Assembly: GCF_037893015.1 (NCBI RefSeq)
Contig: NC_133663.1
Span: 1,143,333-1,207,332, forward strand
Direction of reading: 5' to 3'
DNA length: 64,000 nucleotides
Origin: Macrotis lagotis
Lineage: Eukaryota > Chordata > Mammalia > Peramelemorphia > Peramelidae
Shown here: positions 11,909 to 22,420 of the stretch, piece after piece
Layout: the number at the start of each line of letters is the position of its first letter
How positions within the stretch are numbered: the stretch's first letter is position 1
The notes under the pieces: generated by a model
Told to the model about the DNA's origin: nothing
What the model saw: the letters and a program-made list of their open reading frames with translations, nothing else
Databases searched by the model: none
Position numbers and translations under genes: made by a program

Positions 11909-12262
11909 TCAGTACACGTGCACCATGCCGTAGAGGAAGGTCCAGAAGAGCACGTAGGTGAAGAGCCCCCCCAGCAGCCCCCCGGTCAGCAGCGGCCGCC
12001 GCGACTTGAAGTACTTGCCCCAGCGGCGGCCGGCCTTGAGCGCCAGCAGCAGCGACAGCAGCGCGGACGCCAGCAGGTAGAAGGCGAAGCCGCCCAGGCC
12101 GCCCAGGCCCAGGATGCCGGCCGTGGCGCCCGACAGCGCCGACACCGACGTGCGGCAGTAGTCCAGCAGCGCCGCGTTGCCGCGCACGGCCGCCTCGCTG
12201 ACGAAGGGCGGGCCCTCGCGCCGGGGGCCGGCGGGCGGCGCGGGCGGCGCGGCCGCGGCCAT
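11909..12262 (-). CDS. EMC6: ER membrane protein complex subunit 6
   Basis: Small multi-pass subunit of the ER membrane protein complex, which inserts tail-anchored and multi-pass proteins into the ER membrane. The single coding exon gives 117 codons plus stop. It contains [38 protein letters not shown] and the C-terminal [11 protein letters not shown], nearly identical to human EMC6. Three hydrophobic segments are visible at about 46-65, 66-80 and 93-112. The N-terminus ([20 protein letters not shown]) is about seven residues longer and more Ala/Pro-rich than in human, and very GC-rich. On the minus strand an acceptor (ccccccag, exon start 12286) and a donor (caccag|gtaacc, exon end 12364) imply an untranslated first exon. 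It shares a promoter with TAX1BP3 and converges on P2RX5. Confidence 0.95.
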   Translation of the reverse strand: MAAAAPPAPPAGPRREGPPFVSEAAVRGNAALLDYCRTSVSALSGATAGILGLGGLGGFAFYLLASALLSLLLALKAGRRWGKYFKSRRPLLTGGLLGGLFTYVLFWTFLYGMVHVY

Positions 12263-12368
12263 GGCGGGCTCGGCGGGCTCCGGGGCCTGGGGGGGAAGGG
12301 CGGGCTGAGCCTCGGCGGGCCGGGCGGCCGCCCCCCGCCCGGGCCCAGCTCCGCGGGGGTTACCTGGT

Positions 12369-12369
<1 letters not shown>

Positions 12370-12399
<30 letters not shown>
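12370..12399. repeat. (CGG)10 trinucleotide repeat in the EMC6 untranslated exon
   Basis: Ten uninterrupted CGG units on the plus strand, then an interruption (aggcgcgg) and four more GGC units. On the EMC6 (minus) transcript this reads CCG and falls just inside the predicted 5' UTR exon, a few bases from its donor. Confidence 0.85.
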
Positions 12400-12509
12400 A
12401 GGCGCGGGCGGCGGCGGCGGGGTCGCGGGCCTCAGGCGGGCGGGGAGGACGCGGACTCGGGGGGCGCCATCTTGGCCCGGAGGCTGCCGGGAGCAGGGAG
12501 GCGGGGCGC

Positions 12510-12520
12510 GCGCGTGCGCA
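12510..12520. promoter_or_regulatory. NRF1-type motif
   Basis: GCGCGTGCGCA is the reverse complement of TGCGCACGCGC, a close match to the NRF1 palindrome. It lies about 90 bases upstream of the TAX1BP3 ATG. Confidence 0.65.
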
Positions 12521-12610
12521 GACGCCGGCGGGCGGCCGGGGGCGGGGCCTCGGGGGGCGGGGCCTCCAGCCCTTTTGTTCTGCGGGTGGGGCCGGGGCGC
12601 CGGAGCCAAG

Positions 12611-15378
12611 ATGTCCTACGTGCCCGGGCAGCCGGTCACGGCCGTGGTGGTGAGAGCGGGGCCGGGGCCGGGGCCGGGGCCGGGGCCGGGGCCGGGGCCA
12701 GGGACGGAGCTAGGGACGGGGCTGGGCCGGGGCCGGGGCCGGAAGGAGCCGGGGCCAGGGACGGGGCCGGGAGGGGACGGGGCCAGGGACGGGGCTGGGC
12801 CGGGGCCGGGGCCGGGAGGGGACGGGGCCGGGAGGGGACAGAGCTAGGGACGGGGCTGGGCCGGGGCCGGGGCCGGAAGGGGCCGGGGCCAGGGACGGGG
12901 CCGGGAGGGGACGGGGCCAGGGACGGGGCCGGGCCGGGGCCGGGGCCAGGGCCAGGGACGGGGCCGGGCCGGGGCCGGGGCCGGGCCGGGCCGGGCCGGG
13001 ACGGGACGGGGCCAGGGACGGAGCTAGGGACGGGGCTGGGCCGGGGCCGGGGCCGGAAGGGGCCGGGGCCGGGGCCGGGGCCGGGGCGCCGGAGCCAAGA
13101 TGTCCTACGTGCCCGGGAAGCCGGTCACGGCCGTGGTGGTGAGAGCGGGGCCGGGCCGGGGCCGGTGCCGGGGCCGGGCCGGGAGGGGACGGGGCCGGTG
13201 CCGGGGCCGGGCCGGGAGGGGACGGGGCCGGGGCCGGGGGCCGAGGCCGGGGCGCCCCCGATGCCGCCGTCCTCGGCGCTGACAAGCCAGGAAGGCGGAG
13301 CCGGGCCCGGGGACCCCCCTCCGGCTCCGACAGCTCCCGCGGGCGTAGCCCCCCCGGGATGAGAATTGGGGGCCGAGCCGGCCAAGGACGGGGCGCCGGG
13401 GAGCGGGGCCCCGAGGCTCCCCCGGACACGCCCGCGCAGCAGGAGGAGCCGGGAAGCGGCTCTGGGGGGGCCTCGGGCGACCCCACCTCCTGCCCCCCCC
13501 CCCCCGGGGCCATCCGAGGACGTGGGGGCAAAGAGCGCCTGGGGGGGCGGGGCACAAGGGCGAGTCCCGCTTCCGGGTTCCCCGCCTTGCATGACTCCCC
13601 GGCCCGGTTGGGGGACCCCCACCGCCCCCTCCCCCTCGGGGCTTCCAGACCCAGTTGGACCAGCTGGCCCCCAATAAAGAGCGGGGCGAAGCCCTCGGGT
13701 TCCGCCAGACCCCGCCGAGGGCCGCCACGGCTTAGGGGATCCAGGGGCTCCTTCTGGGGGGTCAGGGGGAGCCCGCGGGAGCGCAGGGGGCTCTGCCCAA
13801 CCCGGAAGGGGAGCGCTGCCAAGTGCCCAGGAGAAGGGGGCCAGCTGCTGGCGCCGGCGCTCAGGGCAGGCACCCAGACGGATGGAGCCCAGGGCCCGGC
13901 TGAACAGGCTCTTCAAGGCCTCTCCTCTCCCAGAAACTGGCAGGAGAAAAATTTTCCTGGGGGGGCAGTTCCCCGAAACCCTTAGGATCTTTTGAGGGGA
14001 AAGCCAAGGCTTCTGGGAGCCTGCTGGGAGGAGGGACCCCCGAGAGTATCTCATCATCACTTCTGCCTGTCTCAGTTTAGGGGATCATAACAGTCCCTTT
14101 CTGACCCCCAGGGAGGCAAGTGCTGGGGGCTTCCGGAGGCCTTTCTTCTCCCCTCCCTCCCTTCTCAGCACCCTCCTCCTCCCATGCCTCCTTCCACTCA
14201 ACACCCCCAGAACTGGGGGGTAGAGGAAGGGAGCCAGACTTTCTGGCCCTTTTCATTTATTCCCATGAGTGGGGAGCAAGCCAAGGCAGGGTAAGAGGTC
14301 ACCCCACCTTCTCCAAGGGTGAGCTTTTTTGGGGGGGAGGGGCGTATCAGAAAAGTGAGGAGAGAGCATCCATAAGAGGAGACAGACATGTGAAATGCCA
14401 GCTGTGGAGGACAGGGCAGAGCCAAGGAGCAGCCTGGCCTGGAAGGCCCCTGGGTGGGCCCGGGCACAGGAGGGCCAAGCTGCTCTTAGCTGCACCCCAC
14501 TCCCCAAGTTGAGGCTGGTCATGCTTTACAAAATCGTAGCTGTCTCTCCTCTGCTCCTCCCACCCCCCACGTCCACCTTCCTTGGGGGGCAGTGGAGGCC
14601 ACGCTTTGTTGGGGACACTAGCGGAGAGGTTCAAGATGCTGGCCAACACCCCCCCGCCCAACACACACGTCCGGACCAGAAGCAGCAGAAAAGGGCTGCC
14701 CCTTTCGGTTGTGGGTCCCGGCCGCCGGGTGGATGGCCAGGGCCCGCCAGGATGGCTGCTTTGGGAGGTGACCGTCCTCCCCTTTTTTCTGACCAGCAAA
14801 GAGTTGAAATTCACAAATTGCGCCAAGGCGAAAATCTGATTCTTGGCTTCAGCATCGGTGGGGGTATCGACCAGGACCCTGCTCAGAACCCCTTCTCTGA
14901 AGACAAAACTGACAAGGTGAGGGGCCCGGCGGGTCTCCAGGTTTGTTTCTACCCCAGGTTCTGGAGGCCCTGGCCCAGAAGGGGTTTTGCACCCTCCCAG
15001 GCCAGTGGGGGAGAGCCTGCCTCCAGAATGTCCTGCAATGACACTGTCCCCTTCCCAGGGTATTTACGTCACCAGGGTGTCGGAAGGGGGCCCCGCAGAG
15101 GTGGCCGGCCTCCAGATAGGAGACAAGATCATGCAGGTGAGGAGCCGCAGGCTGGGAGGGAGGGAAGCCGGAGCAGACTTGGACCAAGCCAGGGGGCTCG
15201 TGGGACCTGGGGCCAGCCTGGAAAGAGTCTGTGCCCACAGGTGAATGGTTGGGATATGACCATGGTGACCCACGACCAAGCCAGGAAGAGGCTCACCAAG
15301 AGGAACGAGGAGGTGGTGCGGCTGCTGGTGACGCGGCAAGGCCTGCAGAAGGCGGTGCAGCAGTCCATGCTGGCGTAG
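12611..15378 (+). CDS. TAX1BP3: Tax1-binding protein 3 (TIP-1), single-PDZ scaffold
   Basis: Small cytosolic protein made almost entirely of one PDZ domain. The family binds C-terminal motifs of partners such as beta-catenin, rhotekin and potassium channels, and acts by competition. Exons: 12611-12649 ([13 protein letters not shown]), 14797-14916, 15059-15136, 15241-15378. The total is 124 codons, the human length, and all introns are GT-AG. The PDZ covers about residues 15-112, with the peptide-binding loop in [11 protein letters not shown] and the helix contact [10 protein letters not shown]. The C-terminus is [10 protein letters not shown]. Oddity: a second copy of exon 1 with its donor lies at 13100-13138, differing only by Gln7 to Lys. 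I chose the upstream copy because it adjoins the promoter and keeps the family Gln. Intron 1 is filled with GGGGCC-type repeats. The gene is head-to-head with EMC6 and tail-to-tail with CTNS. Confidence 0.95.
12650..13250. repeat. GGGGCC-based minisatellite in TAX1BP3 intron 1
   Basis: Starting 8 bases after the exon 1 donor there are seven perfect GGGGCC units (12658-12699). Longer imperfect units then follow, built from ggggcc, gggacgg, gggagggg and gctagggacgg. The array runs to about 13250 and carries the duplicated exon 1 in its middle. The transcribed strand carries the G-rich sequence. Confidence 0.9.
13077..13155 (+). pseudogene. Tandem duplicate of TAX1BP3 exon 1
   Basis: These 79 bases repeat 12588-12666 with one mismatch (cag to aag, Gln7 to Lys). 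The block includes the last 5' UTR bases, the full 39-base coding exon (13100-13138) and the gtgagagc donor. The offset is 489 bases. The copy has no acceptor of its own and lies inside intron 1, so it is probably not in the mature mRNA unless transcription starts in the intron. An assembly artefact in this GC-rich repeat cannot be excluded. Confidence 0.8.
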
Positions 15379-15978
15379 GGCAGGGCTGTGGGCCGGCCCC
15401 TCAGCGCTCCTTCTGGGGAAGAGAGGTGCAAGGGCCCAAGCCTGGAGTGCCACCACCCAAAAAGCCATGTGGGAGCCCCACCATCAGTGCAGTCAGCCAA
15501 AGAAGAGAGTCAGGGGGTACTTGGGGTGGGGCAGGGGACCAAGGGCACCTTTTCCCAGGTTCCATCCCTCTTTCCTTGGGCAGCTGGGTGGACAACACTC
15601 GGGCCCCCTCTCTTCTCATAGGGCGGGCAGAGGGCCAGAGGCCAGATCTCGGAGGCTTTCCCATAGGTTCTCGGCATGCTCCCCTCCAAGACTGTTCTCG
15701 GGCAAGGCTGCTCTGGAGCAGGCTGTCCCTGGACCTGGGGCCATCCTGTCAGAGTGCCTCTCTGGGTTCCCGTAGGCTCCCACCCCCAAGAACGCCTCGG
15801 GAGGGGGGGGCAGCCCCTGCTGCCATCCCGCTGTCTCCAGGCAGGACCACCTCTCCCTTTTGTATTTTTCCTTAAACTTTTGTATGTAGCCACTTCTAAT
15901 TTTGAAGATGCCAAGTTGGCAGCGCCAAACCTCTGCACAAGCCCACAGGCCTTATTTTTGTTACTCTGGCTCCTTCTC

Positions 15979-15984
15979 AATAAA
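15979..15984 (+). terminator. TAX1BP3: Poly(A) signal AATAAA of TAX1BP3
   Basis: AATAAA in 'ctcaataaacaaagccag', about 600 bases after the TAX1BP3 stop, gives a 3' UTR of about 0.62 kb. Confidence 0.75.
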
Positions 15985-16159
15985 CAAAGCCAGAATTCAT
16001 GGTGGCGTTCTACCTATCTATGTGTCTGGGAGAGAAAGGCCAGGGTGCCTGCCCTCTGGGGGGAGGGGATCTCAACCTTTGGGGTGCCAAAGTGAGCTTG
16101 AGCCCTAGTTGGGGGGGCAGGGTTGTAATAACAGGAAGATGGGACATTGGAAGGTTAGT

Positions 16160-16165
16160 TTTAAT
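16160..16165 (-). terminator. CTNS: Candidate poly(A) signal ATTAAA of CTNS
   Basis: The reverse complement of 'tttaat' gives ATTAAA about 890 bases beyond the CTNS stop. The convergent TAX1BP3 and CTNS ends would then be about 150 bases apart. Confidence 0.5.
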
Positions 16166-17056
16166 TTAAAACTCTTTAAGTTTCTTACATTGATCTTTTA
16201 AAAATGAAACACGTAGGGAGTAGAAAAAAAAATTATGTCCACAGACCACCACCAGCATTGCAGAACTGAGACAGCCAAGGACCCCAGAGGCCCAGGGCAT
16301 GCCTGCCCAACTCCTGGGAGCCAAAAGGGGGAAGTGGGGTTGGGGCGTGAGCCTAGCACCCCCCAAAGGATGGAGGGGGGTGTCTAGGTGTTGACCTTCC
16401 TCACCCCCCAAACTGCTGCTTATGGGGATGCAGAAAGCTGGCTAAGAAGCCCCCCCCCCCCAAGAAAATAGCAGGATTGTGCCAGCGACCTGGCCCCATG
16501 GGGTTTCCAAGCACAGCAAGCTGAGGCAGGCCTAGGGAGGAGCCTGCCCTGGGCAGGTGGCTTCATGGGCCTGGGCTGAGGGCCTTCTTAGCAGAAGGCT
16601 CCCAGGGGATGCTTGGGACAGAGAGCAGCAACAGACAGACAGACAACAGGCGCCAGGATGCAGTGCTCCCTGTGCCCTCCTCCCTGCTGGGGCGCGATGC
16701 TACTAGGGCTGCGTCTCAGACCCTGTGAATGGCGGCGGGAGCCTTTAAAACACAAAACAGAGAGATGTTTCTGAGCCCGGGGAAGGAAGGCATCCTGGGA
16801 CCGACAGATGTGGAGGCCAGCTGGCTAGCCGGTCACTGGGGGGTCTGGGTCCAGGAAGACCCTGAGAGAGACACCAATCCCAGCATCCCCAGGTCAGCAT
16901 CTCGGCAGACAATCGCCTTAGGATTGTAGAGGGAGGCCGGGGTGCCCGCCAGGGAGTGGCCAGCACGCTTGGTGGGGTTTCCGGCAGGCAGAGGCAGGGT
17001 CGCCATCCCTGAAGGCTCCGGCGGGTCAACTGTGGCCTCTGGGCCTACAGAGGGAG

Positions 17057-20000
17057 TTAGGTGAGCTGCTCGTACCCAGGCTTCTGTCTATACAAGCAGT
17101 AGTGCTGGACGATGAAGACCACATCAAAGATGATGGAGAACATGCCGAGGCCAAACTTGGTGGGGTCTCCAAAGACCAGGGTCCACTCATCTGTGGAGAG
17201 GCCAGACGAGAGCCGTGAGGGCCCCCTGGGCCGAGGATGAAGAGAGATGGGCCCCAGGGATGGGGTACCCCCAGGATACTGCCAGCTTTTCTTCTTGTGT
17301 CAGGTGGTTGGTGGGTCTGATAGAGGCCGCCAGGGGGCGCACGGTCCTCAAAGAACCAGGCCTAGCAGCCAGGAAGACCTGAGTTCAAATTTGACCTCAT
17401 ACACTCACCAGCTGTCTGCCTCAGTCTCATCTGTAAAATCGGGATTTAATAACAGTGCCCACCTCCCAGGGGGGTTGAGAGATCTAGTGAGGTAGGTACC
17501 TCCAGATGGTCAGCCAAGAGCTTGCATGGGTCACTTGTGGTTTAAGACCCCCTTTCCAGGGGCAGCGAGGGGGCAGTGGATAGAACACTGGCCCTGGAGT
17601 CCAGAGACCATGAGTTCAAATCCAGCCTCAGACGCTTGATACTTCCTAGCTGAGAGATCTTGGGCAGGTCACTTTCCAGTCCCCCCCCCACACCTCACTC
17701 GCTCTTTCACCCCCAGGCCCCACTTTCTGATGGTCCCAGGTCAGGAGGTCAGCTGTCCCCAGTATGGAAGAGGCTGGTGGTGGGGGGGAACTTAGACCTT
17801 AGAATCTTAAAAATGCTATTAAGAATGGATTAAAGGGAAAATCCATTTAACTGCCAGGGCTGGTCCCAGGCCGCTTCAGCCCATGGGGACAGGTTTTAAG
17901 GCCTAGGGGCTGCCACACTCTCCTGTGGTTCTCCCCTCCCCACCGACCACTTACCGTTGTTGTATGACTGGAAGAACATCTGCAGGAGGCTGAAGAAGCC
18001 ACCAGTGAAGTCCAGGAGCACATTGCCGATGCTCCACCCTTCCGTGCTCTTGCGGCGGAAGTTCAGATATGCCTGCCACGCAGGTGGATAGAGTGGGTAA
18101 GGCCACCGCCAGGCTGCCCCAGCTCTTTCCAGAAGGCGTCCTGTCCTTCCAAGGGCCAGCCCTCCCTAGACTTTCCTACTTTGCACAAGTCCACATGCAT
18201 CAGAAAGGGCTGATGTGTGGGCGCGAACGCACGCACACACACACACACACCCTCAGACATACGATATTTCTGACTTCTCATGACTTCTGTCTGTTGTGTG
18301 GTTCCTTGCTCTCTGGGGCTCACCCCTGTCCACACCAGCCCCCCACCCTCACAGGCTCTCTGCTGGTCCCCCCTCCCCGCCCACTGCCAGAGCTCAGGCG
18401 ACGGGCTCCACCTGGGGAAAGTACTTGATGAGTGTGACAGCCAGCTTGATATAGGAGAAGCAGAAGAGAAACTGCAGCCAGGTGAGGGCCCCGCCAAGGG
18501 TCACGCACATCATGATGAGAGCAAAGAGCCAGGAGAGCACCAAGAAGGCCCCGGAGGCCTTGGACACCTTCTGGTCGCCTCTCTGAAAGGACAGAGGGGG
18601 CATCACTGGCTCAGCACCCCTCCTGTACAAGGCTCAGAGCCAGCAAGACTTAATGGACTGATAGATAAACAGGAGGACAGAGGCGCAAGGGGCTGAGGAG
18701 AGAGCCCGAGGGGAAAGGAGGTCTCATTCCTGTCTCTGTTTTCTCTGTCCTGTCCATGCCAGCAGCTGCCCAGAGGACACTTCCCTGGAGGTCCCGGTGG
18801 CTTCTCAGAGAGCACCTCCTTCTCATGCCAAAGAGTTAGAACTGCCCCTGCCATCCCACCCCCCAGGAGCCAGACCAGGAACAGGTCCTGATGCTCCCAG
18901 ACCTCGTAGGGAAGCAGTCCTATAAGACCTGCAAGACCCATGTGTCCAGGATGGCTCCCTCTGTGCCTTGGGTGGGTCCTCAGCCCCGACTGGCAGCTAC
19001 CAGGGCAGAGGGTCCAGCAGGGAGGGGATGGGCAGAACGTCGGCTTCAGGCCGTTCTAGGGAGACCCTCACCCACCTCATACAGACAACACTGAATGATG
19101 ACCACCAGCGTCAGGACCACGGCGTGAAGACTGAAGAAGACGTCATTGCTGTCCACGGGGTTCACGCCAGTGGGGTGCTGCTGCAGAAACTGCTCCTGAG
19201 GGGCCGAAGCGGAGTGGCCGTGAACTGGGGGGCCGGGCACAAGGGGCTAGTGGTGAGGGAACGGTGGGCTTCCAGGGGCTAGCGGGGAGGGTAAGCTGGG
19301 ACTTCACCTTGATGTAGGGCACCCAAAAGAGACCAACATTGAACACAGCATAGGCGATGAAGCCGGTGAGATTCAGGGCAATGAAGTCAAAGCTCAGACC
19401 AACCACACTACAAGGACAGGAACACACAGCTTAGATTTGTGGCCCAGGGGCATCGGAGCCAAGGCAGCAGACCATGGGGAGCCTGGGCTCCTGTCTGCTA
19501 CCCCCCGCAGCGGCCCTGGGGGCACTGCCCATCTCTGGCTTCTTCTTGGAAAGGCCCAGCACTGAGGGCCTGAAGGTCACAGCAGACCCAAGGACTGAGG
19601 CCAAGACCAAAAGGAGTTGGGCTGTGTGCCCCATCCCAGCCCCCACCTTGGCCTCTGCCTGCCCCTCCCTATGGGCCATCCGCAGGGGAAGGCAGGGAGG
19701 CTGGCCACCTCCTCTAGGGTCCCCCAAGCTCAGGGCCCTGCTGCAGGGCCCCCCAAGGCTCAGAAGCTGACCTCTCAAGCCTAACAAGGAGATATTTGGC
19801 GATTTCCGCCAATTTTCCTCCAGATGTCTATACTGCCTGACCAGGCGCTGACCAAACTGGAGTGAGTGACAGCCAACATGATTGGGCCTGTCGAGGCACC
19901 CCCCCCCCCCCGCTATCAGCAAGGCCCGGGCCAGAGGACCAGGTGGCCACAGACAAGCTTTTTAGGCACCAACCACAGTGGAATGTGACCCTGGTGAAGC

Positions 20001-22048
20001 TGGTCCCTGGCAAGGGGCTGGGAAGCCAGAGAGAGAGAGCCCTAGTGGGATGCTGCCTCCCCAGGAAGGGGACCTCCAGCCCCCCACTCTCCCCTCAGCC
20101 CAGGGGGAAACTCATTGACTCCCTGGCTTGCTCCCCTCTGGTTAAAGCCCAGAAGTGCCAGGCTGCCTTCCTCATGGGAGACAAAGCCAGTGGCACGGCT
20201 CTCAAGAGATCTGGCGACCCCCCACATTTACCTTTTGCGTCTCCAGTTTTCAATCACCTGGGGGTAGAAGGAGATGGACCAGGCCACAAAGTAGATCCAC
20301 CCGATGACCTGGTTGAGCCATTCCAGGGCACGGCTCCGGTACACCAAGAAGTGAATGAAGGTCCTGGGAAGGGATGTGGTAGGAAGTTGAGGGCAGTGAA
20401 GGTGGTGAGTGCGGCAAAGGTGGTGTTGGTGCTGAGGGCAGTGAGAGTGCTGAGGGTGGGGCAAGGGTGGCACTGAGGGGACCAGCCCCTCCCTCCAACC
20501 TCCACCAGGCTCTCAGCAGCCCCTCACCTGGTCTGATTGGAGCCATTCACCTGGAGGAGGAGGGTCACCTGGCCCACGTCTCTCCCCTTCACGGAGAATG
20601 AGAAAGCCTCCTGCCCTGCAGGCACCGTGACCTGTCAGAAGTGGTAGAGAGCCCTGCCCATTGGCCTTGGCCCACTGCCCCGCCCCACAGGATCCCAGGC
20701 ACCTCCAACCTCCAGGGGGGGCTCCAGGAGGAAGCCCGGACACTCACCTCATTGGGGAATTCAAGGATGGTTTGGTTTTTCGAAACATAGAAGACTTCAA
20801 AGGTCACCACATCTAGAGGAGCCCTGGAGAGGACAGAAAGCCGTCACCTCAGGGCCCCCCAGAGAACTGACTGGCTCAGACCAGTCAGAGGTTCCCTCGG
20901 TGGGGCTGGACGGACAGTCCCAGAGCAAGGGAGCAGAGAGGAAAGTCAGGGTACACAAGGTGGGAACCCCAAAGTTTTCAGATCAGGCAAAGAGAGGTCA
21001 GGCAGAAGAATCCCCACCCCCCACCTCGGGGCCAGTGTTCAGAGGTGGGAGGTAGAGACCTTGGTCACGTGCAGAGCTGCTAGGTTTCTGGGAAAGGCTG
21101 AGCCTACTGGGGCTGCTTGGAGGACCCAGGTTAGGCAGTGATCGCCAGTCAGCCTCACCCCACCTGGCCAGATCCAGCTTGGCCCTGCGTTCCCCACCCC
21201 CCAAATTTAGTGTCATCTGTTTGGGTCCTACTGAGGCTCACATCTAGACCTGCCTTCAGCCTCCTCCACTGACCTGGCCATGAGGGAGAAAGGGCAGACG
21301 TGTGACTGGGGTGGGGGGCAGCCACTCACCTCCCCCCCACAGAAGCGGCCCCTTCCCAATTCTTGCACCCCCCCACTGGTCCTGGCCTGGGCTGACCCAC
21401 TCACCCCAGAGTGACCGTGACGTTTTGGGAGCTGCCATTCTCAAGTTTCACGATCTGAGGAGCAGAGAGGCTGACCACGGCGCCTGATGGGACAGATAAG
21501 CAGCGATTTCAAAGTCTGGGCCTCTGATGCCCCTTCGGCTACCCCAGGGGCGGCGGGGAGGGGACCAGCGGCTGCGTGGCCGGGGGTGTGGGCTGGGTGC
21601 TTCCTTCCCCAAGGCTGGGACCCGAGGGCACTCAGGGGCCTGGGCCGGCCAGGGTCCACCCCCGGGTCAGAATCCCGCTGGCCATGTGACAAAGGGAAGT
21701 TCTGAAGCAGGAAGGAGGCCCCGAGAGCCAGGAGAGCCCAAGGCGGCGCCCGGCACGGGGCCTGCAGCAGGAGGGAAGGGCTGAGCCCCTGCCCCGGCCA
21801 CTTCTTGGGGGCACCCCGCTTTGGAACTGCGCTGGGGGGCGGCCCCTGGGCGCCAGAAGAAAGCTCATGTTCCAGAGCCAGGGCCGGCCTGGCCCCCCCC
21901 CGCCCCCCAGGACCAGGGCCGGCCGGGGGTCCCCGGAGGCAGTGCCCCGCCCCCCGACATCCCGCGGGGCTCCCCTGCACTCACCACACACTCCTGCCAG
22001 CTGGGCAACCACGAGAAGCCCCCAGCCCGAGCCCCAGCACCTGGCCAT
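17057..22048 (-). CDS. CTNS: Cystinosin, lysosomal cystine/H+ symporter
   Basis: Seven-helix PQ-loop transporter that exports cystine from lysosomes with protons. In human its loss causes cystinosis. Minus-strand exons in transcript order: 22048-21985, 21483-21405, 20823-20748, 20631-20528, 20363-20232, 19407-19308, 19195-19076, 18582-18412, 18072-17955, 17190-17057. All introns are GT-AG and the total is 365 codons (human 367). A signal peptide ([19 protein letters not shown]) is followed by a lumenal domain with several N-glycosylation sites (NGS, NVT, NQT). PQ-loop 1 is [13 protein letters not shown] and PQ-loop 2 is [18 protein letters not shown]. The acidic residues in VDSNDVFFS and VLLDFTGG match those needed for proton coupling in human. 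The C-terminal lysosomal sorting motif is GYEQL, against GYDQL in human. A ccccccag acceptor 8 bases before the ATG implies at least one upstream untranslated exon. Confidence 0.96.
17355..17510 (+). mobile_element. MIR SINE
   Basis: 'gaagacctgagttcaaattt', 'tgcctcagtctcatctgtaa' and 'gcccacctccc' form a MIR in the last CTNS intron. Confidence 0.75.
17560..17700 (+). mobile_element. Marsupial tRNA-like SINE
   Basis: 'ggggcagcgagggggcagtg', 'gatagaacactggccctgga', box B 'gagttcaaatcc' and 'cttgggcaggtcact' mark a plus-strand copy in the last CTNS intron. Confidence 0.8.
18225..18252. repeat. (CA)n microsatellite
   Basis: 'acgcacgcacacacacacac' tract of roughly 28 bases in a CTNS intron. Confidence 0.85.
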
Positions 22049-22279
22049 GGTGGAGCCTGGGGGGATGCAAGCAGTTAGGGCGCCCGTGGGGTCGCGGCTC
22101 CCCTCCCCCGCCCCCGAGCTCAGAGGCCTGCGGGCGGCGTCCCTGCCCCGGGGACCCGCTCGTGGGGGGCCCAGGCTGGCACCCCCGATCTCCGGGGCTT
22201 GGGGGCTGCCAGGCAATGGGGCTGGGGGGAGCCACCCGCTCCGGGCTCAGGGTGAGGGGCGGCCCCCCGCCTCCCGCAG

Positions 22280-22315
<36 letters not shown>
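22280..22315. repeat. Poly(C)36 / poly(G)36 tract
   Basis: Thirty-six consecutive C residues on the plus strand, in the CTNS 5' region. The length of such a tract is unreliable in assemblies. Confidence 0.85.
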
Positions 22316-22316
<1 letters not shown>

Positions 22317-22412
22317 CTGCGCCCCCGGCCCCACACCCACCCGGCTGCAAGGAGGCCCAGAACACGAACCGGCCCGGCGCGAAGGCGCCGCTACTTGGGG
22401 GCTTCCCGGGTG

Positions 22413-22420
22413 TGACGTCA
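22413..22420. promoter_or_regulatory. Palindromic CRE (CREB/ATF site)
   Basis: TGACGTCA is the full 8-bp consensus. It lies 173 bases upstream of the SHPK ATG, with CCAAT 24 bases further on. Confidence 0.7.

Larger units (their letters stand above)
12364..12610. promoter_or_regulatory. Bidirectional CpG-island promoter, EMC6 / TAX1BP3
   Basis: About 250 bases separate the EMC6 untranslated-exon donor from the TAX1BP3 ATG. They hold a YY1-type element cgccatcttgg (12465-12475), an NRF1 element GCGCGTGCGCA (12510-12520) and GC boxes (ggggcggggcc type, 12540-12565), and no TATA box. This is the usual make-up of a housekeeping head-to-head promoter. Confidence 0.75.

Noticed and set aside
12650-13250. 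Immunoglobulin-switch-like or telomere-like repeat in TAX1BP3 intron 1
   Set aside because: The units are GGGGCC and GGGACGG derivatives, without TTAGGG or GAGCT cores.
11534-13873. Long Gly/Pro/Arg/Ala-rich open frames on both strands around EMC6 and TAX1BP3
   Set aside because: They are by-products of extreme GC content and GGGGCC repeats. The real exons there are short and match known proteins.
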